From Ehretia macrophylla (Eukaryota; Streptophyta; Magnoliopsida; Boraginales; Ehretiaceae), in NCBI GenBank assembly GCA_037974665.1, contig CM075772.1, positions 35,689,052-35,753,051 of the forward strand: 64,000 nucleotides of DNA, given 5' to 3'. Below, piece by piece: positions 1 to 10,871 of this stretch. Made by a program: the position numbers and the translations under genes. The first letter of the stretch is position 1. Each line of letters starts with the position of its first letter. Below the pieces are notes generated by a model. The model was not told the DNA's origin and made no database searches. It saw nothing but the letters and a program-made list of their open reading frames with translations.

Positions 1-218
1 TGACCAGTTTTCAATACTAGTAGTTACCTTACGCTGCCATTTTTCCAAAATTATTGAATTGAATAGCATGGCCTGGAGCTAAGATAACTCAAGTGGGAGA
101 GCCGTGTTTTGGGTGACCTTATTGGACGGTTCAGATAGCACTTGTCTATGTGATTCAAGTGAACGTATACAAAAAAGCTATCGTAAAGTTTTGTTGTTCG
201 TTCCGTTGCTGACCCTTT
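1..218 (+). other. nad7: 3' end of nad7 intron 2 (mitochondrial group II intron, NUMT)
   Basis: This stretch lies directly before nad7 exon 3 and has the look of the end of a group II intron. Positions 99-132 are a 34-nt domain V candidate, beginning GAGCCG and ending GGTTC, the usual length and end motifs of domain V. A plausible domain VI follows before the exon. The exact 3' splice site is uncertain by a few bases (about 218-222). It is transcribed intron only in mitochondria; here it is part of a nuclear copy. Confidence 0.75.
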
Positions 219-2773
219 CTATGTTTCTATGATGGCCCAAGATCACGCTCATTCTTCAACCGTAGAGAGACTTTTGAATTGCGAGGTACCATTACGAGCT
301 CAATATATATAAGTATTATTCCGTGAAATAACTCGAATTTGAAATCATTCACTTGCTTTAACTGCTCATGCTATGGATGTGGGAGCATCAACTCCGTTCC
401 TATGGGCTTTTGAGGAGCAGGAGAAATTGTTGGAATTCTATGAAAGAGTCTCGAGAGGCAAGATGTATGCCAGTTTCATACGACTAGGTGGAGTGGCACA
501 AGTTCTGCCTCTTGGCTTATGTTGAGATATTGATTCCTCCATACAACAATTTGCTTCTTGTATCGACGAATTAGAAGAGATGTCAATCGGCAACCGTATC
601 TGGAAGCAACGATTAGTGGATATTAGTAGTGTCACTACACAACAAGCAAAGAATTAGGGATTCAGTGGTATAATGTTAAGAGGTCCAGGGGTATACTGGG
701 ATTTGTGAAGAGAAGCACCTTACGATGTTCATGACCAATCGGATCCTGACGTACCAGTAGGTACCAGAGGAGATCGGTATGATAGTTACTGTATTCGTAT
801 CGAAGAGATACGATAAAGTGTTCGGATCATTGTGCAATGTCTTAATCAAATGCCTAGTGGCATGATCAAAGTTGATGATCGTAAGCTATGTCCTCCATCA
901 CGAGGTCGAATGAAACTATCCTTGGAATCGTGCGCCGTGTGGAACGTAGATCATCGCTGTTCTTAACCGAGACTCAAGTTAAGCTCCGTCTCAGAACCTT
1001 GTAGGGTTAGGAGTAAAGCATCCTAAGGTTACAGCATCTCGTTGAGCGTAGAGAAGCATTAGGAACCCCAATTTTTTTCTTCGGAGTTGTTTCTTTTCCC
1101 GTCCCCCCACACCAGCATAGCGCTTCACTTCCGGTTCTTTGGAAGAATCAACTTACGTCTCCCTTCTTCATTTATCTGGGGATAAAAGAACCGTCTACCA
1201 GTTGGGAAACTAGACATCAAGTAAGTGGATTGATGAGGATAACTAAGCTAGCATGCTGGAGTTGGCTGCTTGCAGAATAGGGTGGTACCTTACCACACTG
1301 CAGGCAGGCGAGCGGTAGCGTTCGTGGTGGTGCTTCAGGATTCCAATGTACTGCGTCCAAGATTAGAACGAGCTTGCCGGTGGACCACTGTCGTCCCATT
1401 CTTGAGTGAGCTGGAGCGCATCCATCTTATCCATTGAACTAGCTAGAAGCTATCACTTTGGGTCAAAGGACTAAAAGAAAAGGACCGGGAAACGTGGCGG
1501 CATAGGAACCACGGGACCCCTACTAGTAAAGGGAAAACAGAAGTGCACTCTTGAGCACTAGCTGAAAAAGCCAAGTCCCTTTTTAAGAATAATAAGGTAA
1601 GCTTCATAGCTCCAACCTAGTAAAGGGGCTTTAGAAACAACAGGTTGGGAAAACAAGAGAACGCTTTGCCTTTTCTTATCTTCTTCCCACCCTAGGAGTA
1701 GGAGCAGCAAGAGCCCCGAGAAAGTGAGAATTTATGAGGACTAACGGTAACTAAGTGCAGTATAAGACGAAACAACTTAAGAGCGTAAGCTATAGAAGGG
1801 CAGCGAAGGGAAATCGGCCACTAGTTACGAAGCTCCAATATGGTATCGAGAGGGCTATCACAGTCAGGTGTGAAACAATTACCCCTATTCCTATTTAGGG
1901 AGTTGAGGCGAAAAATGGCTTGATGAACCATTCCGTCAATTCCTCTACCTATCGGTTGAGCATCTTTAAACCTCACACCAGCCCCATTCATTTACTTCTC
2001 GTAGAGGCTGTAAGTACACTGTGCCCTACAACTATGAATAGAAATATATCTTCGGTGCTGTCATTTCAAAATGTCCACTTCAACCGTTGTTTCACCTCCC
2101 AAAGAGAAAAGTTGGCAAGATGAACGAAGATGAAGAAGCGGGAACAAGAAAACCAATAATATCTTTCTTGTCCTTCTACTTAAGGGGAAAAGAGAAGCGC
2201 TTTTACTATGGAGAAAGCGAACGGTCAGCACGAAGGTATCAAGACATAGTCGAGCGTTAGCGAAGCTAGATTCTTATAGTGAGGCGCTTCGAGTTAGCGA
2301 AGCTTTGTAGTAGCGCCAAAGCCCTATGTGCTATAATGCTGAGCCAAGGACGCTCTGCCTTATCTATAGAAGCAGTCAACTGAGTTCTGAATGAATTAGC
2401 TTATTGGTAATAGCTCAATCTATAGATAGAAAGCCCTATGATGGGAAGCAGATGCAAGCTTTTTCTTTCAATAGCCGGCGAAATGACTACAGGATCATCG
2501 GTCTACTCTACCTCAATTCAACATTTCGAACCTTATACATAAGGTTTATCTGTACCAGCTCTTCTGACCTATACCGCAGTTGAAGCACCTAAGCGAGAAT
2601 TTGGTGTCTTTCTGGTCAGTAATGGAAGCAATCATCCCTACCGTCATAAAATAAGAGCACCTGGCTTTGCCCATTTACAAGGACTCGATTCAATGTCCAA
2701 ACCTCACATGCCAGCTGATGTGGTCACCATCATAGGTACTCAAGATATTTTGTCTGGAGAGGTGGATAGATAG
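219..2773 (+). pseudogene. nad7: nad7 pseudogene (NADH dehydrogenase subunit 7), nuclear mitochondrial insertion
   Basis: In mitochondria nad7 encodes the 49-kDa-type subunit of respiratory complex I. Conceptual translation of 219-929 follows Nad7 from about VSMMAQ through RAQYI, LDVGA-type, [15 protein letters not shown] and [11 protein letters not shown]. The last exon (2512-2773) gives [30 protein letters not shown] and [10 protein letters not shown], ending GEVDR-stop. Exon 5 is 262 bp, the length I recall for plant nad7. In-frame stops replace expected residues, for example TGA for Arg near 515 and 706, TAG for Trp near 657, TAA near 2549 and several in 301-350. C-to-U editing cannot repair these, and many changes look like CG to TG or CA decay. 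Exons 3 and 4 are fused with no intron between them near 685. Exons 1 and 2 lie outside the window, if present. Confidence 0.93.
930..2511 (+). other. nad7: nad7 intron 4 (group II), NUMT copy
   Basis: The intron starts GTGCG at 930, the group II 5' consensus, directly after the exon 4 codons for MKLSLES, and ends in AC at 2511 before exon 5. It is 1,582 nt. No maturase reading frame is visible. A degraded domain V may lie near 2430-2465 (CCTATGATGGGAA), but pairing is poor and this part is weak. Confidence 0.75.
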
Positions 2774-2806
2774 GACTACTAGTTGCTCGATCATGACCCT
2801 AGCTTT
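2774..2806 (+). other. NUMT flank between nad7 stop and first retrotransposon
   Basis: Thirty-three bases follow the nad7 stop before the LTR terminus at 2807. They are probably mitochondrial 3'-flank sequence, so element G0 appears to have inserted into or beside the NUMT. G0's own 5' LTR is missing, so no TSD can be checked. Confidence 0.5.
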
Positions 2807-3166
2807 TGTCACGCCCCGACCCAACCCCACGCTAAAGGTTAAGTCTTGACCCAACACACGGACAGAGTCTCCTCTGTACCGTGGACAATCGGATAACCTG
2901 TAATTGCTCAATTAAAGCCACAACAGAGCAAGACAAGCTTTTATAACAAAAGTTCAATGGTTCAAGGCCATCCGAGCCTTGGAGCATACAATGGTTCAAA
3001 ATCACACAAGCATGCAACCAACTTAACTTCTTCATAAAACCGTTTATCATGCCATTCTAAAATAACATTGGACCATTCCTAGAAGTTGAAACCAAGCATA
3101 CTTTAGAACATACACACCCAAGCATGCAAGTAGCTAGAAATAGAACATAGTTATTATAAGCCATGG
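2807..3166 (-). repeat. G0 3' LTR, segment 1
   Basis: Begins TGTCACGCCCCGACCC, the family's outer LTR end. The U5 hairpin is at 2963-2981 with stem CAAGGC/GCCTTG. The LTR is split by element A after the TSD catgg. Confidence 0.88.
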
Positions 3167-3536
3167 TGTCACGCCCGAGATTCTAGGGTACACATTTTTA
3201 AATGTTGCATCCATTAATTGTGCATTAAATTATGTGCTTTACCTGTTGTCTTTCTTGGTCACTATTCATTCAATTTTTAAACTGCATTATATTAGTGAAT
3301 TAGCATTTTTATTAAATCATATTAATTGTTAAAGGAATGTGAAAATTGTGCAATTGAGCTAGGAGCGATAGGAGAACTCGTTTAGAAAATGATTTTCGTG
3401 GTTCAATGAATAGTGTTACGTAACTAACTTAGTGTTTTAATTAGTTAGCTTATACTTTACACTTTAGGCTCGTTTTTAAGCTACCAACGCTCATTTTTAG
3501 TGGACCACTAAACACCTAACTTGACCCTACCTATCA

Positions 3537-3542
3537 TATATA
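3537..3542 (+). promoter_or_regulatory. Putative TATA box of A LTR
   Basis: TATATA preceded by a block (GGACCACTAAACACC and TTGACCC at 3501-3528) that is recognisably shared with the G-family LTRs at the same place. G-family LTRs have TTATATCAC here. A transcription start some 30 bp downstream would give a U3 of only about 400 bp and a very long R-U5. Start site is inferred. Confidence 0.45.
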
Positions 3543-3748
3543 CTCACCATAAAGCAATTAGCTCATAACTTAGCAAAAAAAAAAAAAAAAAAAAGGAAGA
3601 TGCAGATTTTACTGTAGCAAATCCGAGAATAGCATAGGAGGAGAATGAGAGGATTTTGCTCATCAAATCTTCAAGCCAAGCCAAGCCAAGCAAGGAGCAA
3701 GTAGTTTAGGGTGTGTGCAAGCCTTCTAGGAGCTCCTACGCGCGTTAG

Positions 3749-5900
3749 GTGAGGGTTTTGCATATTATTTTTGCATTTGAAATATATGTCAACTTTCTTG
3801 AATTTATTGATTTGCTATATTATGATCATGCAATGCTTAAATATGCTTATGTATGTTGTGTATAAGTAGTAGAGACCTAATTTATGCTATTGTTTCATAG
3901 TTTAAACGGTTGAAATCGCTTGTTGATCGTAGGGCATGAATAGTGACGGAAAAATTAGGGATTTGCGAAATCAGACCTTGTAGCTTGAATTAATGGTTCT
4001 AATAGGTGCTTTAGATGTTAATGAAAGTAGTGTGAAGGCCTTGTAGGGTTTAATTGCCCGTAACCTAGTGAAAGAATGAAATAGCCGACTTTTAGAAAGG
4101 GGTTTCGGGGTTATCGCGAATCCGGGTTGAATTGGCCTCCACATTTAGTAATCCTAGGCTATTTAGGACCTAATTAAGCTTTGCTAGCCTCCATTTGAGT
4201 CCCGGATGAGGTACATGTAGTACAAAGTCAAAAGAGTGAAAATGGGGCTTTTGTGCTAAACGCGGGTAATTGGGTAGTTTCTAGGGTCCTAGGGGTGCCA
4301 TAAGGGATAATTAAAAGTATGGAATAGCCCGCTCACTTATCTAGAACATTAACTTGTGTTTGGAAGAAAAATGACTTGTGTTACAAAGGGGTTTTGGGTC
4401 AAACATAAATCCGGGTGAATTTGGTTGATATATTTGGTATTCTTAGGGTAAGTAGGGACTAAATGTGCTTTTCTAACTCTTAGTTGAGCTTTGGTAAGAT
4501 ACTTGTAGTACAAACGCACAAAGGGGTAATCGGGGCTTTTGTGGCTAATTCGGGTTAATGAATGATTTCAAGGGTTCTAAGTGTGCCATAATGTGTAACT
4601 AGAAGATTAGAATAATTATTTGGTGAATCTTGAGCCTTAGCCTCGGTTTGGAGTTAAATGACTTAGGAAAACAAAAGGGAAACTCGGGGTTTCAAGCTTA
4701 GCCTTTGAATTAGCTTTGGTGCTTGTATATCTTGCCTTTACATGGTGTTATATGGCATTTATGAGCATTTCGTGAAGTTTCGTGATCATCGGTCATTGAT
4801 CCCTTTGTGTTGGTATAGTTATTTTCATATTTAATGCTTATATCTTGTTATAATGTTTATACTTCTTGTACTTTGTTAAGATCAAACTCTAATAAACATT
4901 GCATGCTAAGTGAGTAGGACTATAAGGATAACTCATCTAGTTATATGATTATTGATTATTGTAATTAAAAGTAATTGGAATTTATAACTTATGATCTTAA
5001 CTTAATGGTATTTGATGCTTCTAATATATCTTATGTTCTCTAATGATATGATAAGGTGAACATTGTATCTTAATTGTGTGTGGGTTATGAACTTGTGTGA
5101 ATAAGTGATTATAAATCTAGCTTCTAATGTTGTAAGGTTGAGTTAAGTAAGAGTTGAGTTGGAATTGATATAGTTAATTGCTAAACTTATATGAACACCC
5201 TAGGGTTGCATACTTGAGCTAATTCGGGGAGTTGAAGTAAATCTGAGCTATTCTTTTAGCATGCTTGGCTTAATTCCAGGTGAGGGAGACTTCATCCTTA
5301 TGTGCATAATAGTTTATTTACTTGTACTTAGATTATGTGCACTTATTGTCTATATATTGTGTGTGAGGGCAACTTACTTTGTTGTCCCTCAACCATGTGT
5401 TTATTTATTTATCTTATTGTTGTCATTTTGAGTGCATTGTATCGTGGTTGCGCAACCATTTGGGCATGGTCTTGTCGTGGAAGCCGAGCGGCATCGGGCT
5501 TGCCGGTATACCTCGGCTACCATGGTTACCCAGTCCCTCTCTCGCTTGGGATGCCGCCCAGGGAGAGTTGGGTCGTAGGATTTCGGGGTACATCCGGAGT
5601 ACACCCATTTTGGAGTTATAAGGGGATGCCGGCTTATCGATAACAGTGTCATTATTACATCGTGATTTCAGTTCGTGGCGTCGCTGGTGTGCCTCTGCCC
5701 TTCGGGGTATTCGCTTAGCCGGGACGTTATAGAAGTCAAAGTGTATCGTATCCTTTTTAATGTGTGGTAACTTGTTGTTTCAATTGTTCTTTGGTTGTAA
5801 AATGCTTTATTTGTACTAACCGCTGCATTGCACATCCCCGGTAGACCTTATCCCTCACTGGGCAATTGTGATTGCTCATACCTCGCTAAACATGTTTCAG
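3749..5900 (+). other. Possible 5'-leader intron inside A LTR
   Basis: Donor TAG/GTGAGGG and acceptor CATGTTTCAG/G bracket 2,152 nt within the transcribed part of the LTR. Corresponding donor and acceptor sequences occur at matching places in the G-family LTRs (25801 to 24468 minus strand, 1,334 nt; 47424-48771 in H, 1,348 nt) and in the B 3' LTR (19170 to 17891 minus strand, 1,280 nt), although intervening sequence and length differ. No transcript evidence is available here. Confidence 0.4.
5437..5650 (+). promoter_or_regulatory. GC-rich structured module of A LTR
   Basis: A GC-rich island in an AT-rich LTR. It opens with a perfect 12-bp palindrome GGTTGCGCAACC (5446-5457) and contains GGGTCGTAGG followed by a stem-loop formed by GGGGTAC and GTACACCC around ATCCGGA (5585-5606). 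The same stem-loop occurs in the LTRs of families G (for example 24728-24764, minus) and B (about 22008-22050). Function unknown; an RNA structure or a dimerisation element are possibilities. Confidence 0.6.
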
Positions 5901-6278
5901 GTGGTGCAGTTGGAGGAGTTGACCTGATTGCTGTGTGCTATTACTTGAGGTTTGAGTGATTGCCTGTTAAACTGTGGAAGACCTTACTTGTTCTACTTTA
6001 TGTTTTATTTGGGAGCCTAAGGGCTTATGTATATATATTTGAGTAGTTGCAAGTTTGAAAGCTAAGTGGATGTAGTAAGTGTTATGGAATTGTGGCATGT
6101 AATAACTTTTGCTTCTGCTTCTAGCTACGTTGCATGCTTGGGTGTGAATGAACGGGTGTATGGTTGGCTTTAATTTCTAAGAATGTTCAATGCTATCATG
6201 GAGTGACATGATAAGCTGTTTTGTAAACAAGTTAAGTTATGAATGCATGCTTGTGTGTATCTAAACCGTTTGTATGTC

Positions 6279-6299
6279 TTAAGGCTCGGATGACCTTAA
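6279..6299 (+). promoter_or_regulatory. U5 hairpin with constant TCGGATG loop (A 5' LTR)
   Basis: Stem TTAAGG/CCTTAA encloses the loop motif CTCGGATG. The copy in the 3' LTR is 10651-10671. Other families keep the loop but change both stem strands together (see findings). Confidence 0.7.
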
Positions 6300-6496
6300 A
6301 GCTAAGATCTTTAGTTATAAATGAATGTCTTGTTATGTTGTGGCTTTATTGAGTGTTTACAGGTTTTCAGAAAGTCCACAATACAGGGGAAACTCTGTCC
6401 GTTTTCCCTAAAATTTTGTGACCGGGTTTGGCATTGGGTTGAGAATAGTATGGTTATTAGAGCCTCCGGTCTCGTGAGGGATCGGGGCGTTACAGG

Positions 6497-6508
6497 TGGT
6501 ATCAGAGC
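6497..6508 (+). promoter_or_regulatory. Primer-binding site of A (tRNA-iMet type)
   Basis: TGGTATCAGAGC two bases after the 5' LTR, complementary to the 3' end of plant initiator tRNA-Met as used by many plant LTR elements. A conserved leader motif (AGCCGGGAC...CTCGGCCTGTCGGGTAG) follows at about 6521-6553. Confidence 0.92.
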
Positions 6509-6930
6509 TTAGTTAGCTCTAAGCCGGGACAGGGTCCTCGGCCTGTCGGGTAGTAACCCTTGCGTGTGTGCTTGTTAAGAGTGTGTCTTGAAAGTGTATG
6601 CCTGCATGTGTGATTGTGTGTCTTGTATTGAATGTGTGCACCTATGTGATATAATTATGTGTTACGTGCTAAGTGTGTGCTAAGTGAAGTAAAGTGGCTG
6701 GTTATGCATCAATTTGACCTCGTGAATTGTTAATTGCTTGAACTGTTACTTGTAATGTGTGCATTTGAAAGTCTTTGATTGAGTTGTGTTATGATGGACT
6801 TGATTGTCATGCTTGAATGACTTTGATGATTACACTGTTTCATAAACTCTTATATAAACATGTTTGCATAATAGTTTAAAACATATATGTGTAAATGTGA
6901 TATCTTGGCATTCATACATGTCCCGTTGAA

Positions 6931-6960
6931 ATGGTAAGAAAGACTTCTTCCTCCCCCTGA
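6931..6960 (+). CDS. Conserved 9-codon mini-ORF in A leader
   Basis: ATG followed by eight codons and TGA gives MVRKTSSSP. The same frame occurs in B (MVRKTSSSS, minus 41824-41795) and a variant in D (MVSKHSPY, 16793-16819). It could be the residue of an ancestral gag start, an upstream ORF, or an accidental frame over a conserved RNA site; the ATGGTAAG also resembles a splice donor. It does not match the G-family Gag start (MGPRRR). Confidence 0.4.
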   Translation: MVRKTSSSP

Positions 6961-7500
6961 AGAGAAGTGATTAGCAACAAGCCCTCCAAGTTGTGTGGAT
7001 TAGCGGGAATGAGAATGTTGTAAGCGGAGCTCAGTTATTGGGATTTCTTCCAAGGCATTCTTCTACGCTTAGTAGTCAGAAATGAATGGCTTCCTTTGGG
7101 ATTTCTATATGACCATTCTCTCGGTTTTCTTATTGAGTATTCTTCTAGTATTTTCTTGCTGGCATTACTCGGAAGACTTAGTTTGGGATTCTAATCAGCC
7201 TTATTATATGGAATTATCTTCGGTATTTGTACTCTAAATTCTTATTGGTATTTTCTCGCCACTGTTAGTTGGGATTCTATTCTTCTATGGTATTCGTGCC
7301 AGCGGGATTCCTATTTGGATTTCGAAGTAGCATCTCTATTGGAGCCTTTATTTGGCCTTATTACGTGAGGTTCGCAGGAAATACTACTGGGATTTCTTAA
7401 TGAGCTCCCACGAGAGTTCGTATATGGTATTCTTGCTTAGCAATTGATGACGAGTAATCGGAGTTGGTTTTCAGTTGTTGTGGAGTTCCCTTGTGAAGAA
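6961..7500 (+). repeat. A internal degenerate repeat domain
   Basis: From about 7038 to 7450 the sequence is built of loose alternations of TTGGGATTTCTT-like and GGTATTCTT-like units spaced some 20-40 bp apart. The segment TTGGTATTTTCTCG is shared with element B, and an (A/G)GCCTTTATTTGG-like block with B and D. No long reading frame is maintained on either strand in A. Origin unknown. Confidence 0.65.
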
Positions 7501-7501
7501 G

Positions 7502-7537
7502 AATTGCGTGGACGCAATTTGTTTAAGGGGGAGAGGA
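7502..7537 (+). promoter_or_regulatory. A polypurine tract with adjoining stem-loop
   Basis: 7502-7519 is AATTGCGTGGACGCAATT, an inverted repeat with a 7-bp stem and TGGA loop. The polypurine tract GTTTAAGGGGGAGAGGA (7521-7537) touches the 3' LTR and would prime plus-strand DNA synthesis. The same pair of elements occurs in B, D and G. Confidence 0.85.
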
Positions 7538-10500
7538 TGTGACGCCCGAGATTCTACCGTACACATTTTTAAATGTTGCATCCATTAATTGTGCATTAAA
7601 TTATGTGCTTTACCTGTTGTCTTTCTTGGTCACTATTCATTCAATTTTTAAACTGCATTATATTAGTGAATTAGCATTTTTATTAAATCATATTAATTGT
7701 TAAAGGAATGTGAAAATTGTGCAATTGAGCTAGGAGCGATAGGAGCACTCGTTTAGAAAATGATTTTCGTAGTTCAATGAATAGTGCTACGTAACTAACT
7801 TAGTGTTTTAATTAGTTAGCTTATACTTTACACTTTAGGCTCGTTTTTAAGCTACCAACGCTCATTTTTAGTGGACCACTAAACACCTAACTTGACCCTA
7901 CCTATCATATATACTCACCATAAAGCAATTAGCTCATAACTTAGCAAAAAAAAAAAAAAAAAAAAGGAAGATGCAGATTTTACTGTAGCAAATCCGAGAA
8001 TAGCATAGGAGGAGAATGAGAGGATTTTGCTCATCAAATCTTCAAGCCAAGCCAAGCCAAGCAAGGAGCAAGTAGTTTAGGGTGTGTGCAAGCCTTCTAG
8101 GAGCTCCTACGCGCGTTAGGTGAGGGTTTTGCATATTATTTTTGCATTTGAAATATATGTCAACTTTCTTGAATTTATTGATTTGCTATATTATGATCAT
8201 GCAATGCTTAAATATGCTTATGTATGTTGTGTATAAGTAGTAGAGACCTAATTTATGCTATTGTTTCATAGTTTAAACGGTTGAAATCGCTTGTTGATCG
8301 TAGGGCATGAATAGTGACGGAAAAATTAGGGATTTGCGAAATCAGACCTTGTAGCTTGAATTAATGGTTCTAATAGGTGCTTTAGATGTTAATGAAAGTA
8401 GTGTGAAGGCCTTGTAGGGTTTAATTGCCCGTAACCTAGTGAAAGAATGAAATAGCCGACTTTTAGAAAGGGGTTTCGGGGTTATCGCGAATCCGGGTTG
8501 AATTGGCCTCCACATTTAGTAATCCTAGGCTATTTAGGACCTAATTAAGCTTTGCTAGCCTCCATTTGAGTCCCGGATGAGGTACATGTAGTACAAAGTC
8601 AAAAGAGTGAAAATGGGGCTTTTGTGCTAAACGCGGGTAATTGGGTAGTTTCTAGGGTCCTAGGGGTGCCATAAGGGATAATTAAAAGTATGGAATAGCC
8701 CGCTCACTTATCTAGAACATTAACTTGTGTTTGGAAGAAAAATGACTTGTGTTACAAAGGGGTTTTGGGTCACACATAAATCCGGGTGAATTTGGTTGAT
8801 ATATTTGGTATTCTTAGGGTAAGTAGGGACTAAATGTGCTTTTCTAACTCTTAGTTGAGCTTTGATTAAGATACTTGTAGTACAAACGCACAAAGGGGTA
8901 ATCGGGGCTTTTGTGGCTAATTCGGGTTAATGAATGATTTCAAGGGTTCTAAGTGTGCCATAATGTGTAACTAGAAGATTAGAATAATTATTTGGTGAAT
9001 CTTGAGCCTTAGCCTCGGTTTGGAGTTATATGACTTAGGAAAACAAAAGGGAAACTCGGGGTTTCAAGCTTAGCCTTTGAATTAGCTTTGGTGCTTGTAT
9101 ATCTTGCCTTTACATGTTGTTATATGGCATTTGTGAGCATTTCGTAAAGTTTCGTGATCATCGGTCATTGATCCCTTTGTGTTGGTATAGTTATTTTCAT
9201 ATTTAATGCTTATATCTTGTTATAATGTTTATACTTCTTGTACTTTGTTAAGATCAAACTCTAATAAACATTGCATGCTAAGTGAGTAGGACTATAAGGA
9301 TAACTCATCTAGTTATATGATTATTGATTATTGTAATTAAAAGTAATTGGAATTTATAACTTATGATCTTAACTTAATGGTATTTGATGCTTCTAATATA
9401 TCTTATGTTCTCTAATGATATGATAAGGTGAACATTGTATCTTAATTGTGTGTGGGTTATGAACTTGTGTGAATAAGTGATTATAAATCTAGCTTCTAAT
9501 GTTGTAAGGTTGAGTTAAGTAAGAGTTGAGTTGGAATTGATATAGTTAATTGCTAAACTTATATGAACACCCTAGGGTTGCATACTTGAGCTAATTCGGG
9601 GAGTTGAAGTAAATCTGAGCTATTCTTTTAGCATGCTTGGCTTAATTCCAGGTGAGGGAGACTTCATCCTTATGTGCATAATAGTTTATTTACTTGTACT
9701 TAGATTATGTGCACTTATTGTCTATATATTGTGTGTGAGGGCAACTTTCTTTGTTGACCCTCAACCATGTCTTTCTTGATTTATACTATTGTTATCATTT
9801 TGAGTGCATTGCATCGTGGTTGCGCAACCATTTGGGCATGGTAGTGTCGTGGAAACCGGGCGGCATCGGGCTTGCCGGTATACCTCGGCTACCATGGTTA
9901 CCCAGTCCCTCTCTCGCTTGGGATGCCGCCCAGGGAGAGTTGGGTCGTAGGATTTCGGGGTACATCCGGAGTACACCCATTTTGGAGTTATAAGGGGATG
10001 CCGGCTTATCGATAACAGTGTCATTATTACATCGTGATTTCAGTTCGTGGCGTCGCTGGTGTGCCTCTGCCCTTCGGGGTATTCGCTTAGCCGGGACGTT
10101 ATAGAAGTCAAAGTGTATCGTATCCTTTTTAATGTGTGGTAACTTGTTGTTTCAATTGTTCTTTGGTTGTAAAATGCTTTATTTGTACTAACCGCTGCAT
10201 TGCACATCCCCGGTAGACCTTATCCCTCACTGGGCAATTGTGATTGCTCATACCTCGCTAAACATGTTTCAGGTGGTGCAGTTGGAGGAGTTGACCTGAT
10301 TGCTGTGTGCTATTACTTGAGGTTTGAGTGATTGCCTGTTAAACTGTGGAAGACCTTACTTGTTCTACTTTATGTTTTATTTGGGAGCCTAAGGGCTTAT
10401 GTATATATATTTGAGTAGTTGCAAGTTTGAAAGCTAAGTGGATGTAGTAAGTGTTATGGAATTGTGGCATGTAATAACTTTTGCTTCTGCTTCTAGCTAC

Positions 10501-10866
10501 GTTGCATGCTTGGGTGTGAATGAACGGGTGTATGGTTGGCTTTAATTTCTAAGAATGTTCAATGCTATCATGGAGTGACATGATAAGCGGTTTTGTAAAT
10601 AAGTTAAGTTATGAATGCATGCTTGTGTGTATCTAAACCGTTTGTATGTCTTAAGGCTCGGATGACCTTAAAGCTAAGATCTTTAGTTATAAATGAATGT
10701 CTTGTTATGTTGTGGCTTTATTGAGTGTTTACAGGTTTTCAGAAAGTCCACAATACAGGGGAAACTCTGTCCGTTTTCCCTAAAATTTTGTGACCGGGTT
10801 TGGCATTGGGTTGAGAATAGTATGGTTATTAGAGCCTCCGGTCTCGTGAGGGATCGGGGCGTTACA
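7538..10866 (+). repeat. A 3' LTR
   Basis: Partner of 3167-6494, one base longer because of an indel near 8865. Differences from the 5' LTR are sparse except for a cluster at about 9746-9860 (against 5376-5488). The GC-rich module palindrome is at 9818-9829, the donor at 8120 and the acceptor ends at 10272. Confidence 0.95.
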
Positions 10867-10871
10867 CATGG

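Larger units (their letters stand above)
3167..6494 (+). repeat. A 5' LTR
   Basis: Starts TGTCACGCCCGAG and ends GGGGCGTTACA. Inside are a palindrome GTTACGTAAC (3415-3424), a TATA-like stretch (3537-3542), an A20 run (3575-3594) identical in length in both LTRs, a GCCAA tandem (about 3675-3690), a possible splice donor GTGAGG (3749) and acceptor TTTCAG (ending 5900), a GC-rich module (about 5437-5650) and a U5 hairpin (6279-6299). The A20 run is part of the LTR and not a retrotranscribed tail. Confidence 0.95.
3167..10866 (+). mobile_element. A: young non-autonomous LTR element with 3.3-kb LTRs
   Basis: A complete element of 7,700 bp flanked by the 5-bp TSD catgg. Two near-identical LTRs (3,328 and 3,329 bp) make up 86% of its length; the 1,043-bp internal region has a primer site, a GT-rich leader, a 9-codon mini-ORF, a degenerate repeat domain and a polypurine tract, but no gag or pol. 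By eye about 25-35 substitutions separate the LTRs (roughly 1%), so insertion is recent. Layout is LARD-like, though the internal part is unusually short for that class. Mobilisation must have relied on proteins from another element, most likely family G, with which it shares its ends. Confidence 0.95.

Noticed and set aside
1217..1399. 60-codon frame in nad7 intron 4
   Set aside because: No match to a maturase or other mitochondrial protein I know; short and on the opposite strand.
2430..2465. Domain V of nad7 intron 4
   Set aside because: Some resemblance (CCTATGATGGGAA) but the closing strand does not pair well; left as a note in the intron entry.
1..2806. The window as true mitochondrial DNA
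   Set aside because: nad7 has many in-frame stops not repairable by C-to-U editing and is followed directly by nested nuclear-type LTR elements.
3575..3594. A20 run as the tail of a processed pseudogene or LINE
   Set aside because: It is present with the same length in both A LTRs (7946-7965) and at the matching place G LTRs have a T/A-rich run.
3675..3692. GCCAA tandem as a microsatellite of interest
   Set aside because: Only three to four units, shared by A and G LTRs at the same site, so it is inherited LTR sequence.
5335..5643. Overlapping open frames in the A LTR (also about 9751-10024)
   Set aside because: Open on both strands because of the GC-rich module; no conservation of frame between A, B and G.
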